Assembly (NCBI RefSeq): GCF_000242895.2
Contig: NC_021171.1
Location: 4,250,001 to 4,314,000 of the forward strand
Reading direction: 5' to 3'
Length of the DNA stretch: 64,000 nucleotides
DNA from: Bacillus sp. 1NLA3E
Lineage (GTDB): Bacteria; Bacillota; Bacilli; Bacillales; Cytobacillaceae
Numbering within the stretch: position 1 is the stretch's first letter; every line of letters begins with the position of its first letter. The position numbers were made by a program, and so were the translations under genes. Positions 35,423-43,220 of this stretch are shown here, piece after piece. Under the pieces are notes generated by a model. The model made no database searches. It was not told the origin of the DNA and saw nothing but the letters and a program-made list of their open reading frames with translations.

Positions 35423-37375
35423 CTACTGAATTACATCCAGATTTTGTAATCTTCTTGTTAACTTTTTATAGGATTCATCATTCGTAATAGCATCAAGATG
35501 GCTAGCTTGGTCATACACAAGCTTGGCTTCACTATAATTTCTACTTCCTTCCTCTTTACCTTGCTCTATATCAAGAAGCAGATTTCCAAGCTTTGTATAG
35601 GCTTCAATACTCTTTGGATATTGTTTAAGAGCTAACTGGAGCTGCTCAACTGCTTGAGCATTTTCACCCATTTCCTGATAGATGATCCCTATTTTTACCA
35701 TTGCATCCTCTTTATCTTGATCGGTGACCTCTTGATCAATCACATTTTGATAATGCTCAATTGCTTGGGAAAAATCCTTCCTTGCGCCCTCTTTGTCTTC
35801 TGAATTTACACCTCTGCTATAGTAGGCTTGGGCTAATTTCTGATCAAAGTCTAGCTCGTATTTATACCGCAAGTGCTCATCATCCAACTTTTTTAAGACG
35901 CCATTTGCCTTTTGAATGACCATGATGGCTTGGGTATTGGCATCAGGAATTTGCCCTTTATATGAAAGATATATATTTGCCAAAGAATGATAGTTATCAA
36001 TTTTTTTATGATCATTTGCCAAGCTATCATTGTACTTTTCAAACTCTCGTAAATTGGTGGTAAACTTGTTATAGTCAACATTCAAACTGCCCATTGTTGT
36101 CGCTAATGATTTGTAATATTTTGCATCTGGAATTTCCTCTTCATCAACCTTCTGAAAATACTTCAAGGCAGAAACATAATCACTTTTTATATCAAAATAG
36201 GTCATGCCCATCTTAAACAAAACTTCATTATTTTTATCAACATGACCGTATTGATCATTAATATAAATTTCAATTTTCGCTAACCCACTATCCGTTTCAT
36301 CTCGATTGATATAAATATCAAGTAAATTGAGATAGGCTTCAGATTTTCCGCTATCAACCGATGTAATCGCGCGTTCAAGGTGCTCGATTGCTTTCGCGTC
36401 CTTGCCATTGATTAAATATCGGCTTGACTCGTTTACTAGCTTCATATAATCTTGGAACTGTTCATTCTTCATTCCACTGTAGCCAAAGCCCGTTGTTACT
36501 AAAAATAGTAAAAATAATACTGCTGGGATCAGGAATACGTATAATTGCTTAAACAGTTTTTTCTTATAGCCCTTCGTCAGCAAGTTGATATTGTCTAAAT
36601 CATAAGCAAGCTCTTCACAACTCTGATAACGGTCAGTTGGCTCAGATTGAGTGCATTTGTTAATGATGTGTTCAAGCCCCTCAGGTAGTGAAGCATCCCA
36701 AGTGCGGATCGGTTTAATTTCAAACGGCGGTTCATTTAAACTTTTACCCGTAACAAGGAAATACAAGGTCAGCCCTAAGCTATAAATATCGGACCTGGCA
36801 TCGGTTTGCTTGCCAGAAAGCTGCTCCGGAGCAGCATAGGCTTTTGTCCCTAGATTCGTCGTATCTGTAGCGTTTTCTGTTTTATATTCCCGGGCAATCC
36901 CAAAGTCGATTAGCTTAATTTTCCCCTCCGGCGTGAGCATGACATTATCAGGCTTCATGTCCCGGTAAATAATCGAGAAAGGTTTTCTTGTGTGTAAATA
37001 ATCTAAAACATTTGTTAACTGTTTTGCCCAATCGATTACAAGACTTGCCGGGATGATGCCCTCTCGATCCTGCTTTTCCTTCAACGACTCACCTTCGATA
37101 TAATCCATAACAACATAAATATCACCCTCGGATTCGATGATGTCATAAATCCGGGGCAGGGCTCCGTGATCAAGCCTTTTAAGCATATTCGCTTCAACAA
37201 CAAGGCTGTTCACTAATAACTTGTTGTCGCTGTTTGCCCGCTTGCGAATATCCTTTACAACAAGGGATTTATTTAGCCTGTTATCCATGGCTAGATAAAC
37301 AATGCTCATCCCGCCCCGACCTATTTCCTTAAGAATTTCGTATCGATCATCGATATTCGTGCCAATCTGTATCAA
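35423..37375 (-). CDS. Transmembrane Ser/Thr kinase with extracellular TPR domain
   Basis: 650 residues. PrkC-type kinase domain: glycine loop IGRGGMSIVYLA (18-29), Lys41, YRDMKPDN with D139, DFG at 157-159, Thr-rich activation loop (T167-T177) and APE (182-184); all catalytic residues are present. A transmembrane helix spans about 276-298. The outer part (about 305-645) is TPR-like repeats, not the PASTA domains of PrkC. It lies 14 bases after the PP2C gene. It probably phosphorylates threonines in the neighbouring membrane and FHA proteins. The TPR domain may sense the assembled secretion apparatus. Confidence 0.93.
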   Translation of the reverse strand: MIQIGTNIDDRYEILKEIGRGGMSIVYLAMDNRLNKSLVVKDIRKRANSDNKLLVNSLVVEANMLKRLDHGALPRIYDIIESEGDIYVVMDYIEGESLKEKQDREGIIPASLVIDWAKQLTNVLDYLHTRKPFSIIYRDMKPDNVMLTPEGKIKLIDFGIAREYKTENATDTTNLGTKAYAAPEQLSGKQTDARSDIYSLGLTLYFLVTGKSLNEPPFEIKPIRTWDASLPEGLEHIINKCTQSEPTDRYQSCEELAYDLDNINLLTKGYKKKLFKQLYVFLIPAVLFLLFLVTTGFGYSGMKNEQFQDYMKLVNESSRYLINGKDAKAIEHLERAITSVDSGKSEAYLNLLDIYINRDETDSGLAKIEIYINDQYGHVDKNNEVLFKMGMTYFDIKSDYVSALKYFQKVDEEEIPDAKYYKSLATTMGSLNVDYNKFTTNLREFEKYNDSLANDHKKIDNYHSLANIYLSYKGQIPDANTQAIMVIQKANGVLKKLDDEHLRYKYELDFDQKLAQAYYSRGVNSEDKEGARKDFSQAIEHYQNVIDQEVTDQDKEDAMVKIGIIYQEMGENAQAVEQLQLALKQYPKSIEAYTKLGNLLLDIEQGKEEGSRNYSEAKLVYDQASHLDAITNDESYKKLTRRLQNLDVIQ

Positions 37376-37389
37376 GAAAATTCCTCCAT

Positions 37390-38157
37390 CTATCTCTCTT
37401 TAACCGTGATGACAGAAATATTGTCCGTCTCCTTGCGCTCCTTAATGAGCTCCACGAGTTCAATCAATGTTTCTTTCATTTGCTGCTCGTTGTGGAAACT
37501 TTCCGGATTCATTGCGGTGAGCAGCTCCGCTTCGGTAATTTCATGGTAAAAACCATCCGTACACAGCATAAACAGTGTTCCCGGCTCAATATCCCCTCGT
37601 GAAATGATCACGTTGAGATCCTTTGTTGCTCCGACACATTGCAGGAGGATATTCCTTCTTGGGTCAATCCGTGCCTGCGCTTCAGTAAGATTTCCATACT
37701 CAAGTTCACGGGCTACAAGTGTCTGATCCTTCGTTAATTTCAGGATGGTACGATTGATGCTGTATGCCCGGCTATCACCAATCTGGACGATGTAGTAGCG
37801 CGAACAAAAAATTAACAACGCTGTAACCGTAGTACCTAATTTTATTCTCGCCGTCTCACCATACTGCAGAATTTTCTCATTGAGGCTGTGTATATGCGCC
37901 TCCAATCCCACTTCGATGGTTCGATCCAGCGATTCGGATTGAAGAATTTCTGGGAGATCTCGGTCAAACCAATCTGACAGCCCTCTTATCACTGTCGCAC
38001 TGGCCAATTCTCCGTGGGATAGCCCACCCATCCCATCACAAACCACAAAAAGTCCAACCATCCCCTCCGGTGTTTTCGCCGTTTTTATGAGTAACCCATC
38101 CTGATTCGTCTTCTTTCTAATCCCAGCGTCCGTATGGTAGGCAATTTGAAATGCCAT
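37390..38157 (-). CDS. PP2C-type protein phosphatase
   Basis: 255 residues, cytoplasmic, PrpC-like. Metal-binding motifs are intact: TNQDG (D20), VCDGMGG (D41), VQIGDSRAY and the C-terminal TDNISV (D245). It should remove phosphate from Ser/Thr residues set by the neighbouring kinase. Only 14 bases separate it from the kinase and 21 from the FHA gene, so the writer, eraser and reader are co-transcribed. The genome probably has another prpC-prkC pair near the usual rpe/rsgA site, which could not be checked here. Confidence 0.94.
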   Translation of the reverse strand: MAFQIAYHTDAGIRKKTNQDGLLIKTAKTPEGMVGLFVVCDGMGGLSHGELASATVIRGLSDWFDRDLPEILQSESLDRTIEVGLEAHIHSLNEKILQYGETARIKLGTTVTALLIFCSRYYIVQIGDSRAYSINRTILKLTKDQTLVARELEYGNLTEAQARIDPRRNILLQCVGATKDLNVIISRGDIEPGTLFMLCTDGFYHEITEAELLTAMNPESFHNEQQMKETLIELVELIKERKETDNISVITVKER

Positions 38158-38178
38158 TTCCCGTCCCCTCTTCCTTTG

Positions 38179-39483
38179 CTAAAATATCCTGAAAATGTAT
38201 TCTTCATTTGCCAGTTTAATCACATCGTCATGTTTGATTTTGACCCGGTCATTTGGAAAAGCCTTCACGCCATTGACAAAGCTCCCGTTCGTTGAGTGAT
38301 TGTCCTCAAAGTAATACTCACCATTTACTGTTATGAAAAGAGCATGGACGCGCCCGACCACTTTATTCTTAGAGGTGTAATCTGACTGCTGTGGATCCCT
38401 GCCTATTTTGAAAACATCCTTAGCGATGATTATTTTTTCCTTTTGCATTGCCGAAAGCAGAAAAGGCTTCCGCACTGCCTGAACGCCTACTCCCAAAGTG
38501 GTGGTTCCTTCATCCTCTTCGATCCGGTCGGCGCCAAGGACCGTGGTTCCTTCAGGTTCAGTTTGCTGGGCAAAGGCATTTCCAAAATTCGGTTGGATAT
38601 TGATCGACGTTCCTCCTATTGAAGCGGCCCCTTTTATGAAGGGATTCTGATCGCCCAACTCCGTTCTGGTGATCCGCTTATACTGAACCTCTTCTTCAAT
38701 CTCTAGCTTCTGGCTTGTTTTCTTCTCCTTCTTCTGGCTGCTGTATTCTGACGTCACTACACCACGGTCAACGGTGGTTTTCACTTCATTTCTCGGGCTT
38801 CCGGGACTATAAAAATTCGAGTTTATGGCAACTAATGGATCGGCCATTGAACTCATGCTCGTCATTTCAGTGCTTTCTGAAAAAGGAGTGCCTGATTCCG
38901 CCTGCGCTAACGTTTCCGCATCATCCTCCCAGCCCTGTAATTTCTCCACGACACCTTCGGGAGAAATGTCATCGCTGATTAGCAAATAATTATGTAGTTT
39001 AATAAAAAATTGACTGTCATCGTTCTCATCGAACGGAGCCATCGTCAAGATTTCTTTTAAAAACTCTTTAAGTGATACCTTTTCAAAAATATTATTTTTT
39101 ACAGGCAGATAGATAAAAACTAATCTACTTGAAAAATTATCAATAAAGATGTGGTGACTACTGAAGACGAAATTTTCAATATTTAAACCGCAGTTTTGGG
39201 CCTCTATCAGCGTTTCCGCAATTGAATTCAAGCTTTTACACAGGGTTTCCTTTGATACAGGCTTGGTAAACAACATTTCCAGGGAGGTATCAGAAACAAG
39301 ATCGTAGCGGATCAACACTTCTTCCTCCTGTTGAAGCACTGCACATGGAAGCAATCCTGGGATTCGGCTGTTTTTCAGCACTTCTAGCTCCGCGCGCTCC
39401 ACTTCCTCTAGGCTCGGTACTTTATAAAATAAAAACTTAGAAATTCCGTAATTTTCTTCCTTCAGTTCCACCTTTTTTATCAT
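38179..39483 (-). CDS. DUF6382-like and FHA domain protein of the T7SS locus
   Basis: 434 residues. Residues 1-170 match the DUF6382 pattern (NSRIPGLLPCAVL, RYDLVSDTSLEMLF, FIYLPV), a region reminiscent of the pseudokinase-like cytoplasmic domain of EssB/YukC. A disordered Ser/Thr-rich linker (190-345) contains EGTTVLG (T313/T314) and EGTTTLG (T327-T329). The C-terminal FHA domain (about 357-434) has IGRD, GRVHA and STNGSFVNG. GarA/OdhI proteins carry a similar Thr motif before their FHA domain, which binds it when phosphorylated. There is no transmembrane helix. It is probably the signal reader of the system, and possibly an EssB substitute. Confidence 0.85.
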   Translation of the reverse strand: MIKKVELKEENYGISKFLFYKVPSLEEVERAELEVLKNSRIPGLLPCAVLQQEEEVLIRYDLVSDTSLEMLFTKPVSKETLCKSLNSIAETLIEAQNCGLNIENFVFSSHHIFIDNFSSRLVFIYLPVKNNIFEKVSLKEFLKEILTMAPFDENDDSQFFIKLHNYLLISDDISPEGVVEKLQGWEDDAETLAQAESGTPFSESTEMTSMSSMADPLVAINSNFYSPGSPRNEVKTTVDRGVVTSEYSSQKKEKKTSQKLEIEEEVQYKRITRTELGDQNPFIKGAASIGGTSINIQPNFGNAFAQQTEPEGTTVLGADRIEEDEGTTTLGVGVQAVRKPFLLSAMQKEKIIIAKDVFKIGRDPQQSDYTSKNKVVGRVHALFITVNGEYYFEDNHSTNGSFVNGVKAFPNDRVKIKHDDVIKLANEEYIFRIF

Positions 39484-39584
39484 TATGATTCGACTCCGTC
39501 ACATTAGTTTATTTTTAAGTTGTATTCACAAACATTGCCGCTCTTTATTTTTCCAAACATTGTTGATTTTTGCCTAGGTCTCTA

Positions 39585-39705
39585 CTTATCAGTAAAAATG
39601 CCAATTTATCGGTGAAAAATTCATTTTTATCAGCAAAAAAAGCAAATATATCAGTAAAAAGTTCCATTTTATCAGCAAAAAATTAATTTTTCAGCAAAAC
39701 GACAA
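39585..39705. repeat. Six diverged about 20-base tandem units (TTTATCAGCAAAAA type)
   Basis: Units of about 20 bases centred on TTATCAG(C/T)AAAAA repeat six times in the 285-base gap between the FHA gene and the WXG100 gene. The sequence is unlike the 15970-16050 repeats but the period and setting are the same. A GGGTAGCCAG/CTGGTTACCC hairpin follows at about 39735-39759, before the WXG100 stop at 39769. Confidence 0.7.
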
Positions 39706-39768
39706 ATATTGGAAATAACGCAATTGGATAGAAGGGTAGCCAGCTAAGCTGGTTACCCCCTAATCCTC

Positions 39769-40071
39769 TTATTTGAACATGCTTGCGTTATTATTGATTT
39801 TACTTTCAGCGTCGTTATAGTAAGTTACCGTGTTGTCTAGGAATTTTGCATAGTTATCTACTACTTGACGATATTCTTCAAATCTAGGTTCTAGCGCATT
39901 GAAGTTCCCTCTAATGGTGCTGGAAGCATCACTTTCCCAATATTGGGCAAGATTGTTCATATCTGTCTTGATTTCATGAAGTTTTGTAGACAGGGTTTGA
40001 TTAAACGTACGGAGTTGTCCAGCCGTTTTCGAAACCTCGCCAAGGGTAATTTTTAGTCCATCAATTGCCAA
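39769..40071 (-). CDS. WXG100 family T7SS protein (EsxB-like)
   Basis: 100 residues from a TTG at 40071 (reading MAIDGLKITLGEV), with GAGAGGTGAG about five bases upstream; a GTG at 40080 overlaps that site. Two long helices meet at W-E-S in AQYWESDASSTI, the WXG turn with Ser in place of Gly. The C-terminal part has FEEYRQVVDNYAKFL, with a Y-x-x-x-(F/L)-type export signal. WXG100 proteins leave through EssC as dimers. It probably pairs with the next gene product. Confidence 0.9.
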   Translation of the reverse strand: MAIDGLKITLGEVSKTAGQLRTFNQTLSTKLHEIKTDMNNLAQYWESDASSTIRGNFNALEPRFEEYRQVVDNYAKFLDNTVTYYNDAESKINNNASMFK

Positions 40072-40106
40072 TTTTCTCACCTCTCATTATTTTCAGATAA
40101 TTTTAA

Positions 40107-40403
40107 TTAAAGTCTTGACGCTTGCGTTTTAACTTCGTTTTGAGCATCCCGGTAGGCTTTAGCACCTAATTTTAGAAATTCGGAGTAGTCTCTCATTAAC
40201 TTCGTCATTTTTTCAAAATCTGTCGTGAATGTCTTGATTTGAGTAGTGAAAGCCGCATTATCAGCACCTTGCCATGCAGCTGCCATTGCATCTACCTCTG
40301 CGAATAATTTACGATAAGTGCTTTCATAATCAGCTGCTTGCTGATCAATTTTACTTGCAGCATTCTCAAGCTTCGCCGGTTCAACCATAATCGATCCTGC
40401 CAT
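40107..40403 (-). CDS. WXG100 family T7SS protein (EsxA/YukE-like)
   Basis: 98 residues. MAGSIMVEPAKLENAASKID, then the WXG motif in AAAWQGADNAAF (W44-Q-G), a second helix and YSEFLKLGAKAYRDAQNEV at the end. This is the canonical two-helix hairpin of T7SS substrates and channel components. It lies 26-35 bases upstream of the second WXG100 gene, so the two form a heterodimer candidate. The nearby effectors are probably co-exported. Confidence 0.94.
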   Translation of the reverse strand: MAGSIMVEPAKLENAASKIDQQAADYESTYRKLFAEVDAMAAAWQGADNAAFTTQIKTFTTDFEKMTKLMRDYSEFLKLGAKAYRDAQNEVKTQASRL

Positions 40404-40479
40404 TTTTTCTCACCACCTTAAAAGAAATATCTATATGAACTCTAAATCGAGTCATATCCAAATTAAGTTTTTGAGGACA

Positions 40480-40671
40480 TTAAATTTTCCTTAGTTCGTT
40501 GATTACACGTCTGTATTTTACTGCCGTCTTTTGTAGTCCACTGGCGCATTTCTCAGCACCTATTCCCTTGAATTCACGGGTAAGCCCCTGGGAAATATCA
40601 TCGAGTTCCCTAGCGATTGCTTGGGTCTGGGCTATAATACTATTAATCTTATTTTTTACTTTAGGATCCAT
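40480..40671 (-). CDS. Small helical WXG-like partner of the lipase effector
   Basis: 63 residues (MDPKVKNKINSIIAQ to NELRKI), two predicted helices joined at SQGLTREFKGIGAEK, no Trp. TGGAGGATG precedes the ATG. It lies 45 bases behind the lipase-effector gene. In S. aureus the reverse-domain lipase TslA needs two small helical partners (TlaA1, TlaA2) that bind its C-terminal domain; this gene sits in the equivalent place. Confidence 0.72.
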   Translation of the reverse strand: MDPKVKNKINSIIAQTQAIARELDDISQGLTREFKGIGAEKCASGLQKTAVKYRRVINELRKI

Positions 40672-40716
40672 TTTTCATCCTCCAGTCGGTTTACAAGAAC
40701 CTTTTATATTTGTTTA

Positions 40717-42122
40717 CTAGAACCTTCCTGCCTTGTTAGAAAGCATGGATTCGACGAGTTCCAATGTCTCGGCGGTTGAGCTTAAATAATTAATGCTGTC
40801 TGTTAGCTTGAAATTAAACATCGTGCTGAGGTCAGCTTTCAAGATATTGTCGAGACCCATTACCCCCGCTTGCCAATAAAGATCATCGATCAAATCGTTC
40901 ACACGTGCTGTCTTTCTTTTAACAGCCTGGAGACGTTCGATGTAGTAATACAATCTGGAGAGATCGACTTTGATTATTTCCTCAGCATGCGCGATAGAGC
41001 GTTTGGTGGATTCTACGACCTTTGCGAAAAAAAGCCTTGTTTGATGGGCAGTGTTAACCAAGAAATTTGCGACATCAGTTAGAACCTGCTTGGTCACGTT
41101 ATTCACCCTTGCTAAAAACTTCAAACATTGGTCTATTACTAATTGGGCTGCTTTATTGCGGGCTTTCGCAGCTAAATGAATAATTTCCAAAGTGGCTGCT
41201 CCAACGGCTACTTCCACTTCTATACTTTTATTTATTGTAAAAAGGGCTGTGTTTATTTGTAGATAAAGAATGTCTTGTTTAGCATCCTTCAATTGCCAAT
41301 CTCCATGATTGTACCAATGAGCAAATCTACCATCCTTTTCATTAAAGTCCACACTTGTTTCATAGTGAAAAAAGAAAGGATCTATTTCTTTCCCCAGATC
41401 ATGTGGTACAACGATTTTGTCTACGTACGGAGCGAAGCCAAGATGCGATACAATGTCCCCTACATAGGTGATAAAGGTAAATCTACCACTATTTAATGCC
41501 CCTTTTTCTTTATCACTCAGACCCAAATAACAAATTGGAGCACCATTAACAATATAGGCTTTCACATTGTCTTTGAGATTTTTGAGAAACACGTACGTAC
41601 TGAGATTCCCACCTTTGGAATGTCCATAAATGGTAATCTCGCCTTTAGTATTCTTGTTGGTGTTTTCCTTGTAAAAGTTATTGGCTTCTTCATGCTGCTG
41701 AGTTACTATCCCTATTCCTGCCTCAAGGTTTCCCAACCAGTCGGTCTTTAAGTTGCCCAATCAAATGGATTTTCACTGCCTCTGAACAGAATTGCGCGAT
41801 TTCCGTCTTGATCTTTAAGTGCGTAGCCTACAAAACCGGATTCTGACTCTCCGTCAGAGTTGTTATTTTTATTAGGATTATGGTTTTGATAACCGATGAG
41901 TTTTATGTCATGTAAACTGCTATTCTTGTTTTTTTTCAGGAAGTTTTCAATGTTCTCAAGGCGTGTTTTATCGACCTCGATATTATTTTCTTTAATTAGC
42001 TTAATGATATTTTTAATGTTCAAATTTTCTTTTTCATTTATAGTTTCGTCAGGTGGTAAATCCAAATATGATAACTGCAAAAGGATATTTTTTTCTTCAT
42101 CGTTTAAGTTATTAAGTGGCAT
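40717..42122 (-). pseudogene. Frameshifted T7SS lipase effector (DUF2974-like lipase first, helical domain last)
   Basis: Two overlapping frames (42122-41748 and 41760-40717) together encode one alpha/beta-hydrolase. The first ends ...LFRGSENPFDW, the second resumes with NLKTDWLGNLEAGIG; one extra base near the GGG at 41756-41758 would restore the reading. The nucleophile motif is intact: IYGHSKGGNLSTYVF. After the lipase part (about residues 1-290) comes about 180 residues of long helices, like the C-terminal targeting domain of S. aureus TslA, whose toxin domain is also N-terminal. The start is the ATG at 42122 behind GGAGGAG, four bases after the lipoprotein stop. The shift may be a true mutation, a switch, or a sequencing error. 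Confidence 0.78.
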
Positions 42123-42126
42123 CTCT

Positions 42127-42906
42127 TTACTCCTCCATAGAAGTATAATGATCAATGACCTTTTCAGGACCAGTAATTCTCCAGTCCTGGTCAGCACTAC
42201 CATTTAGAGGATCGTGTCGGTCATTTAGTATGATTTCGCCAAAAACTCTTGCTTTTAGATTTGACCACGGAATATTGTTTACATATGCTGTTCGAATATA
42301 ATCAGAAATGTTATCAGCTCTATCTACAAATCCTACCGACACCGCATATCGCTCAGTTCCTAGTTTTTTTACAAGGTTGTAAAGATTAAAGATATTCTGG
42401 TTGTACAAGTTGACATCTGGTTCCCCAGCAGTTTTAATTCCAACTTTTACAACTATTTTGAAATCTCTATTTACATTATTTAAGTAATCCTCGAAGTCCA
42501 TATTAACCATTGATTTGTCATATTTGTCAGGTGCAACATATACCAAGATTTTGTAAGGGCTTCCCGGCGGTAGTTCTTTCTCAATATCCGCAGCAAGCTT
42601 TCCCTTCAACTCCTCAGCCCACTTTGCCAGCACGTAGTTGTCATAATAAACACCGTTTTCCTCGCTGTCTTCTTCAACTAAAAAAACAATCTCCGGGTTC
42701 TCCTTGGAATGAACAGTAACTTTATCCCCTCCATACATTTGCGAAAAAAACAGGCTCCCTTTTTTCACACCTTCAATTTCAAACTTTTGGTGGTACTTAT
42801 CTTCCAAATAATTCAATACTTTATCTTCAGTACTCATACAGCCCGCCTCCCCAACAATTAAAAGAATTGAAACCATAAATAAAATTAGCCTTTTAGTAAG
42901 TCTCAT
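42127..42906 (-). CDS. Lipoprotein, candidate immunity protein for the lipase effector
   Basis: 259 residues. A type II signal peptide runs MRLTKRLILFMVSILLIVGEAGC, with the lipid-accepting Cys at 23. The mature part is acidic and has no motif I recognise; KILVYVAPDKYD and GFVDRADNISDYI are visible. It is anchored outside the membrane. It lies directly upstream of the lipase effector (four bases). In S. aureus the lipase toxin TslA is neutralised by the lipoprotein TilA, so an outer-face immunity role is reasonable. Sequence relationship to TilA cannot be judged here. Confidence 0.8.
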   Translation of the reverse strand: MRLTKRLILFMVSILLIVGEAGCMSTEDKVLNYLEDKYHQKFEIEGVKKGSLFFSQMYGGDKVTVHSKENPEIVFLVEEDSEENGVYYDNYVLAKWAEELKGKLAADIEKELPPGSPYKILVYVAPDKYDKSMVNMDFEDYLNNVNRDFKIVVKVGIKTAGEPDVNLYNQNIFNLYNLVKKLGTERYAVSVGFVDRADNISDYIRTAYVNNIPWSNLKARVFGEIILNDRHDPLNGSADQDWRITGPEKVIDHYTSMEE

Positions 42907-42968
42907 GACACACCTTCCCCTTCAAATCACTCAACTTTTTTTAAACAGCCTACCTTATATGCCATTCC

Positions 42969-43220
42969 CTACACCAACATCAACTTCGTCCCATTAATCA
43001 CACCGTTTTCCGCTACGGTTAGATTGATGTTTAAAATCTTGCCGGTGATGCGGTCGCAAAGAATCGTATCGGGCGTTGCAGAGAATTCTCCCTGGGTCAA
43101 CTCGGCCATCGTACCCATTAGCAAATACAGCACTTCATAAAGCTTGCTTTCTAGTGGCAAAAAGACATCGTACGATTTTTCAGAGGCGGGGATATACACT
43201 TCGACTAGGACTTTATCCAT
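42969..43220 (-). CDS. YukD/EsaB-like ubiquitin-fold T7SS protein
   Basis: 83 residues from the ATG at 43220 (MDKVLVEVYIPASEKSYDVF), overlapping the last bases of essC (ATGGATAA), so translation is coupled. A beta-grasp layout is visible: two N-terminal strands, the helix LYEVLYLLMGTMAEL, and strands ending LTVAENGVINGTKLMLV. YukD/EsaB is a required cytoplasmic T7SSb component. Its position directly after essC supports the assignment. Confidence 0.85.
   Translation of the reverse strand: MDKVLVEVYIPASEKSYDVFLPLESKLYEVLYLLMGTMAELTQGEFSATPDTILCDRITGKILNINLTVAENGVINGTKLMLV

Noticed and set aside
39585-39705. CRISPR array
   Set aside because: Units are contiguous and diverged with no constant spacers between them, and no cas genes are near.
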